Part shown: in pieces, positions 13,151 to 19,860 of the stretch
Position numbering within the stretch: position 1 is the first letter of the stretch
Layout: each line of letters starts with the position of its first letter
From: an uncultured Eggerthellaceae bacterium
GTDB taxonomy: Bacteria; Actinomycetota; Coriobacteriia; Coriobacteriales; Eggerthellaceae
Direction: 5' to 3'
DNA length: 20,145 nt
Assembly: GCA_910577495.1 (NCBI GenBank)
Contig: CAJTML010000027.1
Coordinates: 1-20,145 of the forward strand
Translations under genes and position numbers: made by a program
The notes under the pieces: generated by a model
Told to the model about the DNA's origin: nothing
The model's input: the letters and a program-made list of their open reading frames with translations, nothing else
The model's database searches: none

Positions 13151-14688
13151 GCTTGATCCACGAGATCAATGACTTCTTGTTTGCTGTACACACCCAGCTT
13201 AGCGTACACGTTGCGAACGTGCATCTTCACCGTGTTGCGCGAAAGCACGAATTTGTTCTCCATAAACGCCAGGTCTCTGCCTTGCGCCAGTTGAATCAGC
13301 ACCTCGGTCTCGCGCGGCGTGAGCGCGTGCTCATCGGCCAGCAGCTCGCACGGAGCCGTCCAGTAGGTGAGGTCGTGAGCGGTCGCTGGCGTGGCAGGAG
13401 GCTCGGCGCGTTCGGCAGAAGAGTTGCTTTCACCAGGTTGATCAGGGTTTGGGACATTGCGCGAGAAGACAATCAGCAAAATGATGTAGACAAACAGCAG
13501 AGCGAAGGATGCCGTCTGCACCGCTTCGGAAAACGAGAGCGAAAGCGTCAGTGCGGCCACCGCCACTACCGTGCCAATCGTGTGTCCGATCACGGTGGCG
13601 AAGCGCACAGATGCCGCACGCAGCGGTGCGTTGTGCGATGCGCGAACGAGCGCAACAGCGACGACCCAAATAAAGATCTCGAACAAAATCGTTGCGGTGT
13701 CGGCAAGCGTTCGCGAGATCCCTGCTCCCAACAAACCAATGACGGGCTCAAGCAAGAGCGCTGCTGAGAGGCAAACGACTGCCGAAACAAACAGCGCGCG
13801 CATATCCACGCGCTCAAGGCAAAATGCCATTGCACCCAACGCAATCAGTACGATAACAGCCGCCAGCAAGCTCACCGAGTTTCCTGATGAAGCACCTGAT
13901 TTCATAAAGCCCAGCATGAGGGCGGTGGCACCTATAAACACAAGCGCCTTAATGACCGACCCGCGCGAGGTGCTAAATTGTGCCACGCTCTGCAAGAAGA
14001 GCGAGTTTTGCGGCGCTGCGTTGCCCGGCAGGCTCTGCGGCGCGTCGTTGGCCGACGAACGTTGCGCGCCTTCCGCGTCAGACTCATGTGCCAAACTCGT
14101 CAGCGTTCGCGATGCAACAAAGCACCCTGCGCAGAGCAGAAGTGCGCCAACGATCAAAACCGGTGCCGGATCAGCGGAAACTGCCTCAAAGAGCAGGCGC
14201 AGCAAGCATTCGCCAAAAAAGGCAAGCGCATAGGAAAACACGGCGGCTTTAACGGCATAGCGTGGGCGAAGCGCAGCAAAAAGCACCAAGGCCGTAATGC
14301 TTAAAACAGGGCCGGCGCTTTTGATGAGCAGGGCGAAAACCAACAAAAGCCAATGCGGGGTAATCTCATGCAAGCCCAGCAGGCATACACAGCCGATGGC
14401 CAAAAGCAGCGCGCCGCCAGCAAGAGCGAATCTGCACGAGCGGATAAGCGAGGGGTTGTGCAAAAGTGGCGTGTTGGTCGTGAAGTGGCCTCGCGCGAAG
14501 ACGAGCGCCGCAAAGACTAAGCCATACGCAAGGAGTGTTACCAAGCGCAGCGAGACATAATTGCCCGGCAGATCAACCAGCGCCAACACTGCGCTGTCGG
14601 CGGTCCAAGAGCCCAGAAACATCAGGATAAGACAGAGCCCGCATGCGGCAGGCTTCGCCAAATGAGAATGTGTCAGCGCAGTAGTCAT
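13132..14688 (-). CDS. Membrane-embedded LuxR-family transcriptional regulator (about 12 TM + HTH)
   Basis: A 518-residue protein. Residues about 14-425 form roughly 12 hydrophobic segments, with a hydrophilic Ser/Ala/Asn-rich loop in the middle (about 195-240), giving a 6+6 layout like a transporter. A Glu/Pro/Thr-rich linker follows, then a C-terminal LuxR/GerE helix-turn-helix (about 450-515) with L-T-P-R-E-T-E-V-L at its start and S-R-N-T-V-K-M-H-V-R-N-V-Y-A-K-L-G in the recognition region. This architecture is abundant in Eggerthella and relatives, where such regulators usually lie beside an anaerobic reductase gene and respond to its substrate. It is divergent from the Tat flavoprotein gene, its likely target. 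GGAG lies 8 bases before the ATG. The ligand is unknown. Confidence 0.9.
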   Translation of the reverse strand: MTTALTHSHLAKPAACGLCLILMFLGSWTADSAVLALVDLPGNYVSLRLVTLLAYGLVFAALVFARGHFTTNTPLLHNPSLIRSCRFALAGGALLLAIGCVCLLGLHEITPHWLLLVFALLIKSAGPVLSITALVLFAALRPRYAVKAAVFSYALAFFGECLLRLLFEAVSADPAPVLIVGALLLCAGCFVASRTLTSLAHESDAEGAQRSSANDAPQSLPGNAAPQNSLFLQSVAQFSTSRGSVIKALVFIGATALMLGFMKSGASSGNSVSLLAAVIVLIALGAMAFCLERVDMRALFVSAVVCLSAALLLEPVIGLLGAGISRTLADTATILFEIFIWVVAVALVRASHNAPLRAASVRFATVIGHTIGTVVAVAALTLSLSFSEAVQTASFALLFVYIILLIVFSRNVPNPDQPGESNSSAERAEPPATPATAHDLTYWTAPCELLADEHALTPRETEVLIQLAQGRDLAFMENKFVLSRNTVKMHVRNVYAKLGVYSKQEVIDLVDQARARGV

Positions 14689-14721
14689 CCCTCAAGCTCC
14701 AAGCGTTTCGTTCGGCCAGTA

Positions 14722-14727
14722 AGTATA
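14722..14727 (-). promoter_or_regulatory. Candidate -10 of the luxR-type gene
   Basis: TATACT on the minus strand lies 33 bases before the ATG at 14688, giving a leader of about 25 bases. No clear -35 hexamer is present at 17 bases; that position is occupied by the edge of the dyad at 14747-14763, which suits a promoter needing an activator or closed by a repressor. Confidence 0.45.
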
Positions 14728-14746
14728 GCGCATCCAAATTGGCCAT

Positions 14747-14763
14747 ACACCCACGATGGGTGT
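14747..14763. promoter_or_regulatory. Operator-like inverted repeat in the divergent intergenic region
   Basis: ACACCCA-CGA-TGGGTGT is a perfect 7-base inverted repeat with a 3-base spacer, centred about 30 bases upstream of the presumed luxR-type -10 element and about 150 bases upstream of the flavoprotein start. Size and symmetry match a dimeric HTH regulator site. The nearby terminator stem contains the similar arms ACACCCC and GGGGTGT. Confidence 0.5.
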
Positions 14764-14778
14764 CTTGTTGCCAACCTT

Positions 14779-14808
14779 AAAAAACACCCCCTGTGGGCGT
14801 GGGGTGTT
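14779..14808 (-). terminator. Minus-strand intrinsic terminator inside the divergent intergenic region
   Basis: On the minus strand an 8-base-pair stem (arms 14801-14808 and 14783-14790, loop 14791-14800) is followed by TTTTTT, a good intrinsic terminator. It lies upstream of the luxR-type gene, not after any gene, so it would stop antisense transcripts coming from the flavoprotein side, or attenuate a longer regulator mRNA. Confidence 0.55.
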
Positions 14809-14830
14809 ATCGCGTGAATCCGTATGCTTT

Positions 14831-14861
14831 CGCTTAAGCAGCAGGAGGGCTGCCATAAGCG
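14831..14861 (+). promoter_or_regulatory. Nested stem-loop in the flavoprotein 5' leader with AGGAGG in the loop
   Basis: CGCTTA (14831-14836) pairs with TAAGCG (14856-14861), and inside it GCAGC (14838-14842) pairs with GCTGC (14849-14853), leaving the hexaloop AGGAGG (14843-14848). A possible -10, TATGCT, lies just before at 14823-14828, although a start there would fall inside the first stem; TATATA at 14888-14893 is too near the ribosome site. The true ribosome site AAGGAGG is at 14895-14901. Confidence 0.4.
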
Positions 14862-14907
14862 CACCAATTGGAAGTGATAGGCGCTTTTATATACAAGGAG
14901 GATCGTT

Positions 14908-16413
14908 ATGACCACCAACATGAATGAACAAGAAATGCAAACTCGCACGTCAGGCGTTACGCGCCGCTCGTTTTTGGCGGGCGTTGGCGCTTTGGGCGCC
15001 CTGGGTGTTTTGGGCGGTTTGAGCGGATGCGCTCCGCAAACGCAAGAGGAAGCAGCACAAGGCTCACCGGAGTCAAACGAGTCATATGACGCTGTTATCG
15101 TTGGTACGGGTGGTGCTGGCCTGTCGGCTGCAATTGCGGCATACGACAAGGGCCTTACTAATATTGTGGTGCTGGAGAAGATGTCTGCATACGGCGGAAA
15201 CACGAACTTCTCTTCCAGTGGCATGAATGCCTCTGAGACGATCTTCCAGGCTGATCAGAATATCGAAGACAGCAACGATTTGTTCGCCCAAGAAACCCTT
15301 GACGGCGGCCACAACACGGGCGATCCCGAGCTGGTTGCCTTTATGTGCGACAACTCTGCAGGCGCTATTGAGTGGCTGGATGACCTGGGCATCACGCTTG
15401 ACAACATCACGCTAACCGGTGGTATGTCGGTGCATCGCTGCCATCGTCCGACCGACGGTTCTGCCGTTGGCCTGACGCTTGTGCCGGGTTTGGTGGCTGC
15501 GCTCAACAACCGCAACATCCCGATTCGTATGGATTGCGAAGCAACCGAGCTTGTCAAAGACGGCGACGCGGTGACTGGCGTGGTTGTTAAAGAAGACAAC
15601 AAGACCAAGACGCTCAACGCGCGTGCGGTTATTCTTGCTACGGGTGGCCTGGGTGCAAACCAGGAGATGGTGACGAAGTATCGTCCCGACCTGGCAGGAT
15701 ATGTAACCACCAACCAGCCGGGTGCTACGGGTGATGGCTACGTGATGGCTGAGAATGCAGGCGCTCAGCTGGTGCAGATGGATCAAATCCAGATTCACCC
15801 GACCGTTGAGCAGGACACCTCAACGCTGGTTGCAGAGGGCGTGCGCGGCGGTGGCGCAATCCTTGTGAACTCCGAGGGCAACCGCTTCTTCGACGAGATG
15901 TCCACGCGCGACAAGGTCTCTGCCGCAGAGCTTGAGCAGCCCGGCAGCTTCGCCTGGTGCGTGTTTGACCAGCAGGTTTATGACAACAACAAGGCTATTG
16001 CGAAGTATGACTCCGCAGGCATCGTCAAGCAAGGTGCTGATACGGCTGCGTTGGCGCAGGAGATTGGCGTGGACGCTGAGGCGCTTGCTGCAACGGTTGC
16101 TGCATACAACGCCATCACGACCGACGGCGCAACCGACGAGTTCGGCCGCACGGAGGGCTGCATCGCGTTTGCTGATGGCAACATGTACGCAATCAAGGTT
16201 GCTCCGGGCATCCACCATGCTATGGGCGGCATTCGTATCAACGTCAAAAACGAGGCGCTGGACGAAAACGGCAACCCCATTCCGGGTCTGTATGCTGCGG
16301 GCGAAGTTACCGGCGGTATCCACGGTAACAACCGCATCGGCGGCAATGCTGTGTGCGATATTGAGGTCTTCGGCAAGAATGTTGGCGAAGTAGTTGCTGA
16401 AGCGCTTTCGTAA
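14908..16413 (+). CDS. Tat-exported lipoprotein flavoprotein of the fumarate reductase (flavocytochrome c) family
   Basis: A 501-residue FAD-dependent reductase. The N-terminus has a twin-arginine motif T-R-R-S-F-L (18-23) and then a lipobox L-S-G-C with Cys41, so it should be exported folded and anchored on the outer face of the membrane. The FAD site begins with G-T-G-G-A-G (66-71). Catalytic residues of soluble fumarate reductases can be placed: His297 (QIHPT), Arg334 (STRDK, proton donor position), His437 (HHAMGG) and Arg476 (NNRIGGNA). There is no haem CxxCH region and no FMN-binding domain, so electrons must come from a separate membrane cytochrome not encoded here. The substrate may be fumarate or another 2-enoate; Eggerthellales carry many such paralogues. 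AAGGAGG sits 6 bases before the ATG. The gene is divergent from the LuxR-type regulator and seems monocistronic. Confidence 0.9.
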   Translation: MTTNMNEQEMQTRTSGVTRRSFLAGVGALGALGVLGGLSGCAPQTQEEAAQGSPESNESYDAVIVGTGGAGLSAAIAAYDKGLTNIVVLEKMSAYGGNTNFSSSGMNASETIFQADQNIEDSNDLFAQETLDGGHNTGDPELVAFMCDNSAGAIEWLDDLGITLDNITLTGGMSVHRCHRPTDGSAVGLTLVPGLVAALNNRNIPIRMDCEATELVKDGDAVTGVVVKEDNKTKTLNARAVILATGGLGANQEMVTKYRPDLAGYVTTNQPGATGDGYVMAENAGAQLVQMDQIQIHPTVEQDTSTLVAEGVRGGGAILVNSEGNRFFDEMSTRDKVSAAELEQPGSFAWCVFDQQVYDNNKAIAKYDSAGIVKQGADTAALAQEIGVDAEALAATVAAYNAITTDGATDEFGRTEGCIAFADGNMYAIKVAPGIHHAMGGIRINVKNEALDENGNPIPGLYAAGEVTGGIHGNNRIGGNAVCDIEVFGKNVGEVVAEALS

Positions 16414-16479
16414 CGATGACGAAATAGCAACTGATTTGTTCTTTTAACTTGTTTTGAGAATTGCTCATCTTTAACGACG

Positions 16480-16485
16480 TATAAT
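16480..16485 (+). promoter_or_regulatory. Candidate -10 (TATAAT) of the YtxH-like gene
   Basis: A consensus TATAAT lies 45 bases before the ATG at 16531. A partial -35 TTGAGA (16454-16459) is 20 bases upstream, longer than ideal. The 117-base gap after the flavoprotein gene holds no strong terminator hairpin, so some read-through is possible. Confidence 0.5.
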
Positions 16486-16530
16486 AGACAGATCAGTATT
16501 TGAGCTAACAATGCTTTTAAGGAGGTTGCT

Positions 16531-17046
16531 ATGAGCAACAAACTTGGAGTCTTTCTTGCGGGTGGTTTAGCAGGCGCAGTCATTGCTTTGCTGTATGCTC
16601 CTCGCTCAGGCCAGGAAACGCGTGCACTCGTTTCAGAGAAGATGAACGATGCATGGGGTGAAGCCCAGCAGTTTGGCGCTCAGGCTTCAGCAAACGTGCA
16701 GCAGGCTGCTTCAGAGGTTGCTTCTCGCACCCAGCAGTTCGCACAGGATGCTCAGGCTCGTGGCCAGGAGATTTACAACCAGGCAGCAGAGCGCGTGCAG
16801 GAAGTTGCTGAAAACGTAAAGCCGGCTTTCGCTCAGAAAAACGACGAACTTCGCGACAAGATTGATGCAGCTCGTCAGCGCATTGCTTCTCAGGTAGCAA
16901 AGAACGCCGAAGAGGCCAAGGACGCTGCTGAGGATGCTATCCCGGTTGCTGCAGAGGCTGTTTCTGAGGCTGCTGACAAAGTGTCTGACACCGCTGAGGC
17001 TGCCGCAAAAGACGCCGCCGATGCAACTGACAAGGCAGATAAGTAA
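16531..17046 (+). CDS. YtxH domain-containing protein
   Basis: A 171-residue protein with the YtxH signature at its N-terminus: F-L-A-G-G-L-A-G-A-V-I-A-L-L-Y-A-P-R-S-G (8-27), a glycine-zipper membrane helix ending in the A-P-x-x-G motif. The rest is a long amphipathic helix of Ala, Glu, Gln, Lys and Asp with apolipoprotein-like periodicity, likely cytosolic and lying along the membrane or forming a coiled coil. YtxH-like proteins are often general-stress proteins of Gram-positive bacteria, with no known enzymatic activity. An excellent AAGGAGG site precedes the ATG, and a strong terminator follows, so the gene is probably expressed at high level as a single-gene transcript. Confidence 0.86.
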   Translation: MSNKLGVFLAGGLAGAVIALLYAPRSGQETRALVSEKMNDAWGEAQQFGAQASANVQQAASEVASRTQQFAQDAQARGQEIYNQAAERVQEVAENVKPAFAQKNDELRDKIDAARQRIASQVAKNAEEAKDAAEDAIPVAAEAVSEAADKVSDTAEAAAKDAADATDKADK

Positions 17047-17076
17047 ATCGTCATAAAGCGTTAAGATCTGTGGAAT

Positions 17077-17126
17077 AGTGGCGCAGTCAGGTTGCCGAAA
17101 GGTACCTACTGCGTCACTTCGTTTTA
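17077..17126 (+). terminator. Strong intrinsic terminator after the YtxH-like gene
   Basis: AGTGGCGCAGT-c-AGGT pairs with ACCTACTGCGTCACT (right arm ending at 17118), about 15 base pairs with one bulged C and one G-T pair and a loop containing GCCGAAAGG. The sequence TCGTTTTA follows directly. This is the most convincing plus-strand terminator in the window. Confidence 0.78.
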
Positions 17127-17178
17127 GGATACAACCATACAGATTGCGCGCGTATCGCAATAGGGAAAGAGGGACGTT

Positions 17179-18114
17179 ATGGCAACCAGCAAACTCATCA
17201 GCACCAAAGAACTGACCGGTGTGCGAGTTCTGGGTGGAAAAAATGGCACTAAGCGCATCGGAAAGATTCGCCGATTTGTTTTTGCGCCTGGCCAGCGGAG
17301 ATGCGTTGGTTTTATCGTTAAGCGCCCCGACTTTTTATGGATGTTTCACCGCAAAGACATGTTTGTCTCCATTGAGGGCTATGACTTAGAGGATGGTCGC
17401 GTGGTGGTTCGCAATGAGCCGGGCGCCACTGACCGTGCGGCATGCAAGGCACTCGGCATCAATTGGGATGAGTGTGTTTTGTGGGTTGGCCTGCCGGTGA
17501 TGTGCGAAGACGGCACGGCGTTTGGCACGGTGGGCGATGTGACGTTTAACCGCTACACCGGTGTGGTTGAGTCCTTTGAGACCGATGGTGGTGCAACGGC
17601 GAATGCGCTTTTGGGTAAGCGCGTGGTGCCAGCTGAGTACATTATGGGCTTCCGTCGCGGGATGGGTGTGGCCATTTCGCAAACCAGCCAAGCTGGTCAG
17701 GAGACCGAAGAGGTGGAACTGGGCGCCATTCTTGTGTCGGATGAGGTCAAAAATCTCACAGCAGAAGGCGGCGTGGCGGAGGCCGCGGGCAAAGCAACCG
17801 CTGTTGCGGTGGACAAAGTGCAGACCACCGTGGATGCTGCCAAGCCGGTGGTGAGCAAGGCAGCAAAAAAGACGGGCGAAGTGGTGAACAAAGGAGCGTA
17901 TGCTACGGGCAAACAAATCGCTCGCTCAAAAGGCATGTTCTCCGAGTTCAAAGAGGAATACGATAAGGCGCGTGGCACGAAATCTGACGATGCGCCTACG
18001 AAAAAGACCACAACCAAAAAGACCACAACCAAAAAGACGACGAAGAAAAAAGAGCCCGACAATATGTTTGCGGCTTTCAAAGAAGAGTTCGACAAAGCAA
18101 ATCGCGGCGAGTAA
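17179..18114 (+). CDS. PRC-barrel protein with Lys/Thr-rich repeat tail
   Basis: A 311-residue, apparently soluble protein. Two PRC-barrel-like halves are visible: about residues 5-75 (L-I-S-T-K-E-L-T-G-V-R-V-L..., G-K-I-R-R-F-V-F) and about 100-165 (G-T-V-G-D-V-T-F-N...). PRC-barrel domains occur in ribosome maturation factor RimM, photosynthetic reaction centres and stress proteins, and serve as binding modules. A helical Ala/Lys/Val-rich segment (195-250) follows, then the 12-residue motif MFSEFKEEYDKA (253-264), a KKTTT repeat region (275-291), and a second copy, MFAAFKEEFDKA (296-307). The basic tail resembles histone H1-like nucleic-acid or polyphosphate binding tails. AGAGGGA precedes the ATG. 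Function is unknown; neighbours suggest membrane or envelope stress. Confidence 0.78.
   Translation: MATSKLISTKELTGVRVLGGKNGTKRIGKIRRFVFAPGQRRCVGFIVKRPDFLWMFHRKDMFVSIEGYDLEDGRVVVRNEPGATDRAACKALGINWDECVLWVGLPVMCEDGTAFGTVGDVTFNRYTGVVESFETDGGATANALLGKRVVPAEYIMGFRRGMGVAISQTSQAGQETEEVELGAILVSDEVKNLTAEGGVAEAAGKATAVAVDKVQTTVDAAKPVVSKAAKKTGEVVNKGAYATGKQIARSKGMFSEFKEEYDKARGTKSDDAPTKKTTTKKTTTKKTTKKKEPDNMFAAFKEEFDKANRGE
18001..18045 (+). repeat. 15-base tandem repeat encoding KKTTT
   Basis: AAAAAGACCACAACC occurs exactly twice in tandem (18001-18030), and a diverged third copy follows (18031-18045). The reading frame is kept, so copy number changes would only lengthen or shorten the Lys/Thr tail of the PRC-barrel protein. 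Confidence 0.8.
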
Positions 18115-18189
18115 GACAGCATAACCCAAGCCTGAACTACCAGCTTGGCAGCAACAAGGGAAGGAATAGCGGCATTTCCGCTTGAGCGT

Positions 18190-19053
18190 GTGAAGAGCAG
18201 AACCGACAACCAACAGCAGAAGCCTCAGGGCAGCCAGGATCGCCAGCAGGCCTCCCAGGGATTTTCTCTTCGCGAGAAAAATCACCACTATAAGCAGGAG
18301 CTGAAGGAGAAGGCTGGCGAAGAGGTCAGCGTGCATGGGCACCCCATGGAGCGTGGCGACATCTTTAAGTTCGTTGGCTTGATTGCCTTTTTCGCCATAA
18401 TGGCACTCATTTGCGTTTTGCTGTGGCCTTATATGAAGGAGCTGTTTGAGCCGGGCGGCATTGATCGCGTTATGGCTGAGGTCAGAAACGCTGGTCCTGT
18501 GGGCGTTTTGATTCTGCTTGGGCTCCAGTTTTTGCAGATCGTGGTGGCATTTATTCCTGGCGAGGTGGTGCAGGTTGCCGCCGGTATGCTCTACGGTCCG
18601 TGGTTTGGCTGCGCCATTATTGTGCTGGGATGCGTTATCTCAAGCGCGTTCATCTTCGTGTTGGTGCACAAGCTGGGCGCACCGTTTGTGCAAAACATGG
18701 TGCCTACCAACCAGCTGGAAAAGTTCCGCAAGTTTGAAGCGTCTGGCAAACTCAACATCATTGTCTTTATTCTCTTTTTGATCCCGGGGCTGCCCAAAGA
18801 CGTTTTCACCTATTTGGTTCCGCTGACTGACATGCGCATGCGCACCTTTTTGGTGCTGTCCAACGTGGCACGAATCCCGGGCATCATCATCTCGACGTAT
18901 GCTGCAGATGGCCTGGTAGATGGCAGGATCGGCGAGAGCGTTATCATCTTTGTAGTGGCCGCTATCATCGCTTTGTTGGGCATCTTGTTCCGCGACAAGA
19001 TCATGGCGTTTTTGGATAAGCACATCAAGCATAAAGATCACCAGAGCAAGTAG
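18190..19053 (+). CDS. TVP38/TMEM64 family (SNARE-associated/VTT domain) membrane protein
   Basis: A 287-residue multi-pass membrane protein. After a hydrophilic Gln-rich N-terminus come a membrane helix (F-V-G-L-I-A-F-F-A-I-M-A-L), then the VTT-type core: L-Q-x-x-Q-x-V-V-A-F-I-P-G-E-V-V-Q-V-A-A-G-x-L-Y-G, a Gly-rich helix with S-S-A-F-I-F, and the second half F-L-I-P-G-L-P-K-D-V-F-T-Y-L with R-I-P-G downstream, ending in another helix and a basic tail. Relatives (TVP38, TMEM64, DedA) are implicated in lipid scrambling or transport of lipid carriers. The start is uncertain: GTG 18190 is preferred because AAGGGAAGGA (18156-18165) comes upstream across a small hairpin, but TTG 18145, GTG 18331 (with AGAGG) and ATG 18346 are possible. 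Sixteen bases separate it from the TM2 gene. Confidence 0.85.
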   Translation: MKSRTDNQQQKPQGSQDRQQASQGFSLREKNHHYKQELKEKAGEEVSVHGHPMERGDIFKFVGLIAFFAIMALICVLLWPYMKELFEPGGIDRVMAEVRNAGPVGVLILLGLQFLQIVVAFIPGEVVQVAAGMLYGPWFGCAIIVLGCVISSAFIFVLVHKLGAPFVQNMVPTNQLEKFRKFEASGKLNIIVFILFLIPGLPKDVFTYLVPLTDMRMRTFLVLSNVARIPGIIISTYAADGLVDGRIGESVIIFVVAAIIALLGILFRDKIMAFLDKHIKHKDHQSK

Positions 19054-19069
19054 CGCAAAGGGGTAGGGT

Positions 19070-19699
19070 ATGACGGAACAGCAGACTCCAAATATTGCCG
19101 CACTTGAGCAGGCTGTATATGATGCCCAGGTGCAATTGGCTGAGGCTCAGCGTCAGTTAGATATGGCAAAGCAAGCAGCCGGCATGCCAGCGCCCGTTCA
19201 AGCCCAAGCGCCCGCGCCTGCGCCAGTGCCCGTGCAGACGCCACCCCAAGCTCAAGCGAGCGTGCAGACGCCAGCGCCAACGTACTACTCGGCAACGCAG
19301 CAATCGTATTATGTGGCGCCCACGGCATATCAGCCGCAACAACAAAACCAGCAGTATCAGCAGTATCAGGTGCCCAACCAGCCTTCGACGTATCAGCAGG
19401 TGCCACCCGCTACCTATGCAGTCGTACCGCCACAGGCTGCGCCTATTCCCAAGGACCATATCGTGGCGGGATTGCTTGCAATCTTTTTGGGCTGCTTGGG
19501 GATTCATAAGTTCTATTTGGGCTACAACACGGCAGGCATTATCATGCTGTGCGTGTCAATCATTGGTGGCATACTGACACTCACCTTCGCCACCTTCGCC
19601 ATGGGGCTTATTGGGCTGATTGAGGGCATCATTTATCTGAGCAAAAGTCCGTATGCGTTTGAGCAAATTTACGTCCTTCACAAAAAGGAATGGTTCTAA
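19070..19699 (+). CDS. TM2 domain-containing protein with Gln/Pro/Tyr-rich linker
   Basis: A 209-residue protein. It starts with a short coiled coil (about 9-38, A-L-E-Q-A-V-Y-D-A-Q...), continues with a low-complexity linker of Ala/Pro/Gln and then Tyr/Gln-rich sequence (about 39-125), and ends in a TM2 domain (about 126-205): K-D-H-I-V-A-G-L-L-A-I-F-L-G, then G-I-H-K-F-Y-L-G, then a second hydrophobic hairpin. TM2 proteins are small two-helix membrane proteins of mostly unknown role. The linker's Tyr/Gln composition resembles prion-like or sticky regions, which may drive self-association at the membrane. A GGGG-type ribosome site lies before the ATG. It is probably cotranscribed with the TVP38 gene. 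Confidence 0.86.
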   Translation: MTEQQTPNIAALEQAVYDAQVQLAEAQRQLDMAKQAAGMPAPVQAQAPAPAPVPVQTPPQAQASVQTPAPTYYSATQQSYYVAPTAYQPQQQNQQYQQYQVPNQPSTYQQVPPATYAVVPPQAAPIPKDHIVAGLLAIFLGCLGIHKFYLGYNTAGIIMLCVSIIGGILTLTFATFAMGLIGLIEGIIYLSKSPYAFEQIYVLHKKEWF

Positions 19700-19742
19700 G
19701 GCTGCGGTTTCGCATGCGCTCCCCAGGTTTTTCCATGAATAG

Positions 19743-19763
19743 TGGCGATGCGCCAGGGTTTTT
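19743..19763 (+). terminator. Short hairpin with T-run after the TM2 gene
   Basis: TGGCG-ATG-CGCCA (19743-19755) forms a 5-base-pair stem with a 3-base loop, followed by GGG and TTTTT (19759-19763). The stem is short and not directly joined to the T-run, so it is a modest intrinsic terminator at best. Confidence 0.42.
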
Positions 19764-19766
19764 CGC

Positions 19767-19833
19767 TAGAATACCAACAGATTAATGCGGCTCTATGTCC
19801 GCAGCATAAGGCTACCGAGACTGCGTGGCCTTA
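19767..19833 (+). promoter_or_regulatory. Presumed aldolase promoter and structured leader
   Basis: TAGAAT (19767-19772) is a likely -10 element. The leader after it can form two hairpins: TGCGG/CCGCA (19786-19790 and 19799-19803, 8-base loop) and a 9-base-pair stem TAAGGCTAC/GTGGCCTTA (19807-19815 and 19825-19833, one G-T pair). The second is followed by a TTTT-containing stretch (19842-19845) and then the AAGGAGG ribosome site (19850-19856). It may be a leader attenuator or an mRNA-stabilising structure. Confidence 0.38.
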
Positions 19834-19860
19834 CGTACAGGTTTTCCTTAAGGAGGAATA

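Noticed and set aside
13111..13767. Plus-strand open frame of about 218 codons opposite the luxR-type gene
   Set aside because: It starts within the terminator hairpin, is Arg/Gln-rich and lies fully opposite a convincing regulator gene.
17047..17178. Possible small RNA or tRNA in the gap between the YtxH and PRC-barrel genes because of the long stem
   Set aside because: The stem is followed by a T-run right after a gene, which a terminator explains; there is no T-arm consensus or cloverleaf.
17073..19747. 11-base repeat GAATAGTGGCG at 17073-17083 and 19737-19747, both near terminator hairpins
   Set aside because: Dozens of chance 11-base matches are expected between pairs of positions in 20 kb, and the surrounding sequence does not match.
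19700..19763. Near-repeat CCCAGGTTTTTCC / GCCAGGGTTTTTCG after the TM2 gene
   Set aside because: Short and T-rich; better explained as terminator-associated sequence than as an insertion-site duplication.
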